Source: Arenimonas donghaensis DSM 18148 = HO3-R19 (GTDB taxonomy: Bacteria; Pseudomonadota; Gammaproteobacteria; Xanthomonadales; Xanthomonadaceae). From it: DNA of 64,000 nucleotides. The notes beneath the pieces are model-generated. The model had not been told where the DNA came from. It did not search any database and saw nothing but the letters and a program-made list of their open reading frames with translations. The stretch spans positions 28,114-92,113 of the forward strand of contig NZ_AVCJ01000004.1 in the NCBI RefSeq assembly GCF_000743535.1. Reading direction: 5' to 3'. Positions 1 through 6,247 of the stretch are shown here, piece after piece; the stretch's first letter is position 1; each line of letters opens with the position of its first letter. Position numbers and translations under genes: made by a program.

Positions 1-1
1 G

Positions 2-115
2 CGGCTGGGAAGCTGGATCCGCGAGCACGGCAAGTGGGCCTGGGGCGCCTTGCTGCTGCCCTTGCTCGGCTGGTGGAGCAAGCGCCGCCGCGCCGACAAA
101 CCCAAGTCCGAATAG
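2..115 (+). CDS. 3' end of a membrane-anchored protein (5' part outside window)
   Basis: An open frame enters from the left edge and ends at a TAG at 113-115, giving the last 37 residues of a protein. The visible tail has one Trp/Leu-rich hydrophobic stretch (WAWGALLLPLLGWW) followed by a basic SKRRR patch and a short charged end. This is the usual look of a C-terminal membrane segment with a positive cytoplasmic tail. GC-rich third codon positions support coding. The family cannot be recognised from so little sequence. Confidence 0.6.
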   Translation, partial: RLGSWIREHGKWAWGALLLPLLGWWSKRRRADKPKSE

Positions 116-230
116 GCACGCTTCCCCGCCGGCAGGTGAACGGCATCGCCGGACACTGACCTTTGGCAGGGGAAGCCGGGCCGCCCACGGGCGAGTCTGC
201 CGGCTTCCGCCACTGCCCGCGTCTGCCACC

Positions 231-941
231 ATGCCCAGCCCCCTGCTCCGCGCCCTTCCTTTTTCCCTGTTGCTGCTGGTCGGCGGCTGCGCGCCCGCGC
301 AGGTTCGCGTGCCGGCGGATTTCGGTGCCGAGGCCCTGGAGATGAAGGTCACCGGCATTTCACCCCGATGGTCGGGCGATGCGATCCTCTTCGGTCCCTA
401 CAGCGTCCGCCGCCTCGACGACGGCGGCGCCTACCGCGACGGCGCATCGGTCGGCCGCGCCAGCTTCTGGCAGCAGTGGCATCCCTGGGCCTTCACGCTG
501 ACGAGCCCGGGCCAGTCCGCCGTGGACGTGCAGTGCGAGGCCAGTCGCATGGCCCTGGCCTGGGGTGATGCGCGCAGTGAAACCGAGCTCGACCTCACCG
601 GCCTGGAAGGGCCGATGCTCGGTTGCGGCCTGCGCCGCGATCCGCGTGCGCCCGCCCACACCCTGGAAATAAACCGCCGGGGCAACCGCTTCGCCGGCGA
701 ACTGGTGTCGCCGTCCGCCGTCTATCGCATCGTCAGCCTGCATGCCTTCGAGGGCAGTCCGATCACCAGCGGCGAGCCGGTCGGCTTCGAGTTCAGCGAC
801 CGGGGCCGCGTGGTGATGGTGGTGGACGTGCTCAACCAGGGCCGCGTGCTGCTGCATGCCGGCACCGATGGCCGCGAACGCAGCCTGCTGGCGGCGGCGG
901 CGACCGCCTTGCTGACGGCCGGCGCGATCGACCCCGGCTGA
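231..941 (+). CDS. Predicted lipoprotein of unknown function
   Basis: This 236-residue protein starts with Arg7 followed by a hydrophobic run ending in VGGC, with Cys20 as the probable lipidated residue. It is therefore likely a type II signal-peptide lipoprotein. The mature part has no motif I recognise; it looks like a mixed beta-rich domain with scattered charged residues and only two or three further cysteines. The ATG at 231 is chosen because it places the lipobox at a normal distance; the ribosome binding site in front of it is weak. It converges on the RidA gene, 16 bases away on the other strand. Family unknown. Confidence 0.7.
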   Translation: MPSPLLRALPFSLLLLVGGCAPAQVRVPADFGAEALEMKVTGISPRWSGDAILFGPYSVRRLDDGGAYRDGASVGRASFWQQWHPWAFTLTSPGQSAVDVQCEASRMALAWGDARSETELDLTGLEGPMLGCGLRRDPRAPAHTLEINRRGNRFAGELVSPSAVYRIVSLHAFEGSPITSGEPVGFEFSDRGRVVMVVDVLNQGRVLLHAGTDGRERSLLAAAATALLTAGAIDPG

Positions 942-957
942 GCGCCGGCGGCGGGAA

Positions 958-1452
958 TCAGGGACGGACGGCGGTGACCTCGATCTCCACCAGGAAGCCC
1001 GGGTTGGCCAGGGCGGCCACCTGCATCGTCGAACGGGCCGGCAGGTTGGGCTGCTCGTCGGTGCCGAAGTAGCGCGAATAACCCTTCATGAAACCGGCAA
1101 AGTCCATCTTCCCGTCGTTGCCGGGGTCGCCGACCAGGAACACCTGCATCTTCACCACGTCGCCCATCGCCAGGCCCATGCCTTCGAGCTGGGCCTGGAT
1201 GCGGGCGAGCACGGCGAGCGTCTGCGCTTCGGTGTCGCCATAGGCGGCGACGCTGTTGGCGGGGGCTTCGGCGTTGGCCACCGGCGGAACCGCGCCGCTG
1301 AGATAGACCGTGGTGCGCCCGGCCGGGACTTCCACCGCTGCGGCGATCGGGAACGTACTGTTGCCGGGCAGTTTGTGCCGGACCACGTCCGAGCCCATGG
1401 CCAGGGACGGGGCGAGCAGGAGCAGGGCGAGCAGGCGGGTGCGGGGGATCAT
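958..1452 (-). CDS. RidA family protein with signal peptide (periplasmic Rid/YjgF/UK114 protein)
   Basis: A 164-residue member of the Rid family, which hydrolyses reactive enamine/imine intermediates to ketone plus ammonia. The Rid core runs from about residue 24 to the end. Arg140 in a PARS context and the EIE motif near residues 156-158 match the substrate-binding Arg and the Glu of active RidA enzymes. Unlike canonical cytosolic RidA (about 128 residues) it carries an N-terminal hydrophobic segment (residues 5-19, ending SLAMG), so export is inferred. Its ATG overlaps the stop of the cytochrome c gene (ATGA), making it the third gene of a coupled operon with an exported amine oxidase. That context suggests it deals with imine products of amine oxidation. 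Confidence 0.88.
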   Translation of the reverse strand: MIPRTRLLALLLLAPSLAMGSDVVRHKLPGNSTFPIAAAVEVPAGRTTVYLSGAVPPVANAEAPANSVAAYGDTEAQTLAVLARIQAQLEGMGLAMGDVVKMQVFLVGDPGNDGKMDFAGFMKGYSRYFGTDEQPNLPARSTMQVAALANPGFLVEIEVTAVRP

Positions 1453-1925
1453 GGGCGGTCTCCGTTGGGGGCGCGCAGCGCAGCGACGTCGGCGGCGCTG
1501 ATGGGTTCGGGGTAGTCGTTGCCAAGGTTGCTGCGCAGGTAGTTCACCACCGCCGCCACCTGGGTGTCATCCATCCACGACTGCGCCACGAACAATTCCT
1601 GGCTGCGCTCGCTGCCGAAAGCCGGCATGTTCCGCCGGCCGTTGACGATGGTCAGCACCAGATACGGCGCCGACGCGGTTGCCGGATTGTTGGCCAGGGC
1701 GGGGTAGCTGCCGCCGCCGACCGCGCCCCGGCCTTCGGGCATGTGGCAGCCCTGGCAGACCTGTTCGTAGATCGCCTTGCCGTCGGTGGCCTGGATCTTG
1801 CCGTCCGCGGAAGCGCGCAGCGTCGCCGCGTCCGGTGGCGGTGCGTCCCCGGCGGCGACCGGCAAAGCCACCAGGGCCACCGCGAGCAGTCCACGCCGGA
1901 AAAAAGCCTGGCGATGCGTGTTCAT
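1449..1925 (-). CDS. Exported class I c-type cytochrome
   Basis: A 158-residue protein with a signal peptide (basic RQAFFRR then a hydrophobic run to about residue 25) and one heme-binding CQGCH at residues 57-61. Met100 in a RRNMPAFG context is the likely sixth ligand. The rest matches the cytochrome c domain found as partner of periplasmic dehydrogenases. I use the ATG at 1925 rather than an upstream in-frame start because it gives a proper signal peptide and overlaps the amine oxidase stop as ATGA. It overlaps the RidA start the same way at its 3' end. Inferred role: electron acceptor for the upstream flavoprotein. Confidence 0.9.
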   Translation of the reverse strand: MNTHRQAFFRRGLLAVALVALPVAAGDAPPPDAATLRASADGKIQATDGKAIYEQVCQGCHMPEGRGAVGGGSYPALANNPATASAPYLVLTIVNGRRNMPAFGSERSQELFVAQSWMDDTQVAAVVNYLRSNLGNDYPEPISAADVAALRAPNGDRP

Positions 1926-3532
1926 GCCTTGCCTCCCGATGCCAGGGCGCGCTGGTGCAATCGCGTGATCGCATCGAGCGCCGAGTTGACCGCGCCCTCC
2001 TGCCAGGCCGGCTGGTAGGAGGCATGTTCGCCGGCGAGCACGATGCGGCCGTCGAAGGCGCACAGGTTCGCGTAGTGCTGTTCCCGCAGCGCCTCGGTCC
2101 ACATCGCGAAACAGCCCATGGCGCCGGGCACGCGGTGCCAGGACACCGCGATGCCGTTGTCGAATTCATCCCGGTACTGCGGATGCAGGCGGCCACCCTG
2201 TTCCACCGCCTGCGCGACACGTTGCGCCGGGGACATCGCATTGAACCGGTCGGCGTCGTGGCCCCAGACATAGGCGCCCAGCAGCACCGACTTGCCCGGC
2301 GACTGATAGCCATGGCTTGGATAGCCGATGGTGCCGATCGGCTGGGTCGTGTAGCTGATGCCGCCGTAGATATGGTCGTCCTCTTCCCAGAACCGCCGAT
2401 TGAACTGCAGCCCCACCTTGGTCGAGCCGGTGTAGGGAACCGCGCTGATGGCGTCGGCCATCGGCCGGCCGACATTCATCGGGATCTGGCCGAGGATCGA
2501 CAGCGGGATCGTGCACACGCACCAGTCGGCGCGCGCGGATTGCCGGATCCCCGGCGCCCCGGTGTCCTCGTAAGTGGCGGTGACGCCGTCTTCATCCTGG
2601 CGGATGTCGAGCACCTTGCTGCGATAGCGGATGCTGTCGCCCAACTCGCGGCCGAAGGCCCTGGCGATGGCGTCCATGCCGCCGACCGGCTGCATCAGCG
2701 TGCTCTGCATGTCATGCAGTTCGCCCAGCGGCAGGAAGCCCCACAGGCCCGAGTTCAGGACATCCGCGGGTTTGATCGGTGCCGAGAACACGGGTGCACC
2801 GCCGGGGCCGCCGCCCGGGTCCTTGTCGTAGCCGCGGCGGTCGCTGCTTTCGAAGCAGGGACGGTAGGCGTAGTCACGGTCCAGTGCACCCCACCACTGC
2901 AAGGATGCGAGCAGGATCTCCTGGTCCTGGGCCGTCACGGGCTCGTCCAGGGCCCCGCCGCGGGTCGCCTTGGCCAGCAGTTCGGCGACCTGGCCCTGGT
3001 AGTCGGCCTTGATCGCGCGCAGGCGCTGCGGCTTGCCGTTGAAAGCCACCGGGTCGTGCAGCAGGGCGTTGTGGTTCACCTGCACGAAGTTTTCTAGCGT
3101 CACGCCCAGTCGCCGGCAATAACCCAGGATGCCGTGGTGGTGGTGCGGCAGTCGCCAGGGTCCGGGGTTGATGTACTGGCCGGGCGCGAAGCCGCAGTCC
3201 TGGGTGGCGCCGCCGAGTTCGGTGTAGCGATCGCCGCCGCGCAGGGTCCAGACCCGGCCGCCGGGCCGGTCGTTGAACTCCAGCACTTGCACGCGATAAC
3301 CGGCGTTTCGAAGTTCCAGCGCGGCCACCATGCCGGCGATGCCTGCGCCGAGCACCAGCACCGATGCGCCGCGCGGTGCCGGGCCAAGCGCCGGCACGCC
3401 GGTGAAGGTGCTCTCGGCCGCGAAGCCCAGGCTGGTCATGGCCTGGTACATGACGGCCGAGCCGCCGGCGACACCGATCAGTCGAAGCAGTTGACGGCGC
3501 GACAGCGCCACGCCTTTCGTGCCCTGCGCCAT
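1922..3532 (-). CDS. Flavin-dependent amine oxidase (FAD, Tat-exported)
   Basis: A 536-residue flavin monoamine oxidase/amino-acid oxidase family protein. The dinucleotide-binding GAGIAG is at residues 62-67, followed by the family signature DRPGGRVWT at 88-96, and near the C-terminus a GEHAS-type FAD-contacting segment. The N-terminus carries a twin-arginine signal (SRRQLLRL, residues 11-18, then a hydrophobic stretch), so the folded flavoprotein is probably exported through Tat. Family enzymes oxidise primary amines or amino acids to imines. It is the first gene of a coupled operon with a cytochrome c and an exported RidA, which suggests a dehydrogenase using the cytochrome rather than oxygen. 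Substrate unknown. Confidence 0.88.
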   Translation of the reverse strand: MAQGTKGVALSRRQLLRLIGVAGGSAVMYQAMTSLGFAAESTFTGVPALGPAPRGASVLVLGAGIAGMVAALELRNAGYRVQVLEFNDRPGGRVWTLRGGDRYTELGGATQDCGFAPGQYINPGPWRLPHHHHGILGYCRRLGVTLENFVQVNHNALLHDPVAFNGKPQRLRAIKADYQGQVAELLAKATRGGALDEPVTAQDQEILLASLQWWGALDRDYAYRPCFESSDRRGYDKDPGGGPGGAPVFSAPIKPADVLNSGLWGFLPLGELHDMQSTLMQPVGGMDAIARAFGRELGDSIRYRSKVLDIRQDEDGVTATYEDTGAPGIRQSARADWCVCTIPLSILGQIPMNVGRPMADAISAVPYTGSTKVGLQFNRRFWEEDDHIYGGISYTTQPIGTIGYPSHGYQSPGKSVLLGAYVWGHDADRFNAMSPAQRVAQAVEQGGRLHPQYRDEFDNGIAVSWHRVPGAMGCFAMWTEALREQHYANLCAFDGRIVLAGEHASYQPAWQEGAVNSALDAITRLHQRALASGGKA

Positions 3533-3584
3533 CGGTTTTCCCCTGGCTGGGATGGCTTCCCAATCAACAAGCCAACGTCAGTAA

Positions 3585-3733
3585 CCGCAGCCAGCGGCCA
3601 CCGACGGGCCCGGTGTCGGGAAGTGCTTCCCCGGCGACTTCAACATCGTCCTGGTGCGGGTCTTCGCCAAGGGCGAGGACATGCAGCCTTCGAAGCAGCG
3701 CTGCGACGCCATCATGAAGGCGGGGGGCGCCGG
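3585..3733 (+). pseudogene. Possible remnant of a coding region
   Basis: The gap between the amine oxidase start and the rhodanese-like gene holds a plus-strand frame with almost exclusively G/C third positions that reads like real protein (for example CFPGDFNIVLVRVFAKGED). It begins just after an in-frame TAA at 3582, has no ATG before 3675 (only a GTG at 3654), and runs without a stop into the antisense of the neighbouring gene. It looks like a decayed 3' fragment. It could also be a chance open frame; no family is recognised. Confidence 0.3.
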
Positions 3734-4474
3734 TCAGCGCTGCTGCGTCGGGCCACCCTGGCCCTGCGGCGACACCAGCGGCCCGCCGGCCTGCTGCCAG
3801 GCTTCGATGCCACCGCGATACCACAGCACGTTCGTGTAGCCCAGGCGGGTGGCGCGAAGCGCCGCGTTGTAGCTCATCCAGCACTGGCTGGACTGGCAGT
3901 AAAAGACCATCGGCCGGTCCTTGCGGCCCTGGGTGACCTGCTGCAGGTACTGCCCGAACTCGCGCTGCACCTGGTCTTCGAAGCTGCCGCCCTGCGACGC
4001 GGGGACCACAGCAATGGCGTTGGGCAGCATCTGCGGCCCGCCGAGCACGTCAAAGACCAGGGTGCCCTGCTGGGGGTTCTGCAGCAGCTGCACCAGTTCG
4101 GGCGTGGTGACCAGGCGGCCGCCCGGCAGCTGGTTGGGCGTCGGCCCGTGCAGGCCGCCGGACTTGAGCTGCGCGGTGGCAGGCACGCCCATGTCCTGGC
4201 GTTCGGCCTGCATCAGGCGGGCCATTGCGTCGTTGTTCTGTCCAGGGCCCTGTTGGGCCGGCGGCTGCGTATAGGCGGGCTGTTGCTGGGGATAGGCCGG
4301 TTGTTGCTGCGGGTAGGGCTGTTGCTGCTGTTGCTGGGGATAGGCGGGCTGCTGCTGCGGATAGGCCGGCTGCTGTTGCTGTTGCTGTGGTTGCGGGGCG
4401 CTGCCGAAGGTGTCCTGGGCCAGGACCGGGGCGGCCAGCAGGCAGGCGAGGGGAATCAATCGCAAGGTTTTCAT
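3734..4474 (-). CDS. Exported rhodanese-like CXXCW-type protein with Gln/Pro/Tyr-rich linker
   Basis: A 246-residue protein with a signal peptide (cleavage likely after residue 19, VLA). A low-complexity linker (residues about 26-77) is built from YPQQQPA-like repeats. A rhodanese-like domain follows in the C-terminal half. The active loop reads CQSSQCWMSYNAALRA, with Cys193 and Cys198-Trp, followed by LGYTNVLWYRGGIEAW. This strongly resembles the PQQ-dependent-catabolism-associated CXXCW family (TIGR03865), but with C-x4-C-W spacing. Sulfurtransferase or redox activity in the periplasm is inferred. Its ATG overlaps the stop of the upstream secreted protein (ATGA), so the two are co-translated. 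Confidence 0.78.
   Translation of the reverse strand: MKTLRLIPLACLLAAPVLAQDTFGSAPQPQQQQQQPAYPQQQPAYPQQQQQQPYPQQQPAYPQQQPAYTQPPAQQGPGQNNDAMARLMQAERQDMGVPATAQLKSGGLHGPTPNQLPGGRLVTTPELVQLLQNPQQGTLVFDVLGGPQMLPNAIAVVPASQGGSFEDQVQREFGQYLQQVTQGRKDRPMVFYCQSSQCWMSYNAALRATRLGYTNVLWYRGGIEAWQQAGGPLVSPQGQGGPTQQR
4250..4400 (-). repeat. Degenerate in-frame tandem repeat coding a Gln/Pro/Tyr linker
   Basis: Short imperfect repeats of about 15-21 bases, rich in ggctgttgctg and gataggc units on the plus strand, encode the YPQQQPA-type linker of the rhodanese-like protein. Every unit keeps the reading frame. Such arrays change length by slippage, so copy number is likely to vary between strains. Confidence 0.75.
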
Positions 4475-5526
4475 TCGATGCGCTCCAGGCGTTCGGCCTC
4501 GGTATCGAGGTCGCGGTTGGGGTCGAAGTTCGGGTCGTTGCTTTGCAGGTAGGTGCCGTCGTTCGCGCGCCAGTTATGGTCGTAGTAGCTGTCGAGGCGA
4601 ACCTCGCCGCCGGCGGCCGGATCCTGGTAGCGCGAGGTCCCGGTGGCCGCGTCCACGTTGCGGGCATGGATGCGGTCGCTGGTGGCGTTGCGCTCCTCCC
4701 AGCCGCGCATCTGCATGTCCAGGATGTCGTTGCCGGTGTCGGCGATGATCTGGCTGCGGGTGGCGGCGCCCTCCTGGTTCTGCCGGGCGATGACCTGGTT
4801 GTGCTTGTTCATGCGCGCCTGCCAGGCCGGATCCGGTTGGCCCGTCGTCGCGACGTGGGTCAGCAGGTCCATGTCCAGGGCCCCGGCGGGTGCGCTGAGC
4901 GTGGTCGGGGCGCTGGCGACGGCGGAAAGGAACTGCCGAATTTCGCCGGGCATCACCCCGGGCATGGCGGTCAGGGAAAACAGGACAACGGCGGCGACGC
5001 TTTCCCGCCGTTCGCCGCTGGGGCCGCCGTAGGCGATCAGCAGTTCGCCGCCATCCTTGCGCCACTGCATGCCGTTGCCGCCCGGCGGCGGCGGCGTGCG
5101 CACCAGGTCCGGTCGTGCCCGGTAGTCGAGGATGCGGGCCCCGGGCCGGTTGCGCTGGACGAAACTTTCCAGGTACTGGCGGACATCGGTGATGGGCGTG
5201 CGCGGGCATTGGCCCTGCGTCGCCGGGAGGCCCAGGTTGTCCCAGGTCCAGGCTTCCGACGGGTGGATGGTCAGCAGCTGGCTGCCATCGGGCGAACTGG
5301 CCTGCCAGCGGAAACTGGGCGTCGCGCCGCAGGGGGCGTTCTGGTCCCAGATCACGCCGCCCTGGGTGCGCCAGCCGGCCGGCAGCTGCACCCAGTGGGC
5401 CGGCATGGGCTGCTCGAAGCCGCTCGGATCGACGATCGCCACGCGCTGCATCTGCGCCGTGGCCCCCTGCGCAGCCGCCAGCAATGCGGCCGTCACGACC
5501 CCCACCCACATCGTTTGCCTGGACAT
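4471..5526 (-). CDS. Secreted protein of unknown function
   Basis: A 351-residue protein with a clear signal peptide (hydrophobic residues 7-23, ending ATAQ). The N-terminal half has a compact Trp-rich domain (HWVQLPAGW, Cys pair around residues 66 and 107). The C-terminal third is hydrophilic with Asn/Gln/Arg-rich helical stretches ending in an acidic tail. No catalytic motif was recognised. It lies 67 bases downstream of the ECF sigma factor gene on the same strand and overlaps the rhodanese-like gene by ATGA. The three may form one transcription unit in which the sigma factor controls two envelope proteins; that is inference from order only. Confidence 0.7.
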   Translation of the reverse strand: MSRQTMWVGVVTAALLAAAQGATAQMQRVAIVDPSGFEQPMPAHWVQLPAGWRTQGGVIWDQNAPCGATPSFRWQASSPDGSQLLTIHPSEAWTWDNLGLPATQGQCPRTPITDVRQYLESFVQRNRPGARILDYRARPDLVRTPPPPGGNGMQWRKDGGELLIAYGGPSGERRESVAAVVLFSLTAMPGVMPGEIRQFLSAVASAPTTLSAPAGALDMDLLTHVATTGQPDPAWQARMNKHNQVIARQNQEGAATRSQIIADTGNDILDMQMRGWEERNATSDRIHARNVDAATGTSRYQDPAAGGEVRLDSYYDHNWRANDGTYLQSNDPNFDPNRDLDTEAERLERIE

Positions 5527-5593
5527 GGTGTTCCTCCCTTTTCCCCTACAGGCGGGAAACGGGGCGGAACCGGCTCAACGGCCCGTCCGTGGG

Positions 5594-6175
5594 TCAGGTA
5601 CCCGAATCGAGCGCGTCGAACAGCCAGGCCCGGGCGGACTGCCACTGCCGCTTCACGGTGGCCGGCGAACTGCCCATGGCCTGGGCGGTTTCCTCGATGG
5701 TCAGGCCGCCGAAATAGCGCATTTCCACCACCCGGGCCTTGTCCGGGTCGATCTTTTCAAGCCGGGCCAGGGCGTCGTCGAGCGCCAGGGCATCCACGGT
5801 GCCGGTGTCGGCCGCCACGTCCAGGCCGGTCAGGGTGACCCGCTGGCCGCCGTCGCGCTTGGCCGCCTGGCGCCGTCGGGCGTGGTCGACCAGGATCTCG
5901 CGCATCACCCGTGCGGCCATGCGTACGAAGTGGCCGCGGTCCTGCCAGTCCATGCGCTCCAGCCCGGACAGCCGCAGGTAGGCTTCGTTGACCAGCGCGG
6001 TGGGCTGCAGGGTGTGGTTGGCGCGCTCGCCGCGAAGCTGGCGGTCGGCCAGGGCGCGCAGCTCCGGATAAAGCACGGCGACCAGCCGGTCGCGCGCCGA
6101 ATCGTCGCCGTCGCGCCAGTTCCGCAGCAGGGAAGTGATGTCCTCGGCCATGGTCGCGGAGTCTAGCTGAGCCAT
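5594..6175 (-). CDS. ECF-family RNA polymerase sigma factor (TIGR02999 / Sigma70_ECF type)
   Basis: A 193-residue sigma factor with region 2 (LVAVLYPELRALADRQL ... ALVNEAYLRL) and region 4 (RVVEMRYFGGLTIEETAQAMGSSPATVKRQW). The length and the HTLQPTALVNEAYLRL block are typical of the xanthomonad-enriched TIGR02999 family, whose genes commonly sit beside Ser/Thr kinase genes. No anti-sigma factor gene is adjacent. Instead a TPR kinase gene diverges from it with only 72 bases between starts, so the kinase is the likely controller. A second in-frame ATG at 6151 is possible. Target promoters are unknown; the downstream secreted proteins are candidates. Confidence 0.93.
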   Translation of the reverse strand: MAQLDSATMAEDITSLLRNWRDGDDSARDRLVAVLYPELRALADRQLRGERANHTLQPTALVNEAYLRLSGLERMDWQDRGHFVRMAARVMREILVDHARRRQAAKRDGGQRVTLTGLDVAADTGTVDALALDDALARLEKIDPDKARVVEMRYFGGLTIEETAQAMGSSPATVKRQWQSARAWLFDALDSGT

Positions 6176-6247
6176 TGCGGCCCTGCCTTGCGCCTTCTGC
6201 TAACGTCGGGCCGCAGTGGGCGTCCCGTTCATCACGCCGGGGAATCG

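Noticed and set aside
4250..4400. Short repeats as a possible CRISPR array
   Set aside because: Units are imperfect, contiguous and in frame with a Gln/Pro/Tyr-coding linker; there are no spacers and no cas genes.
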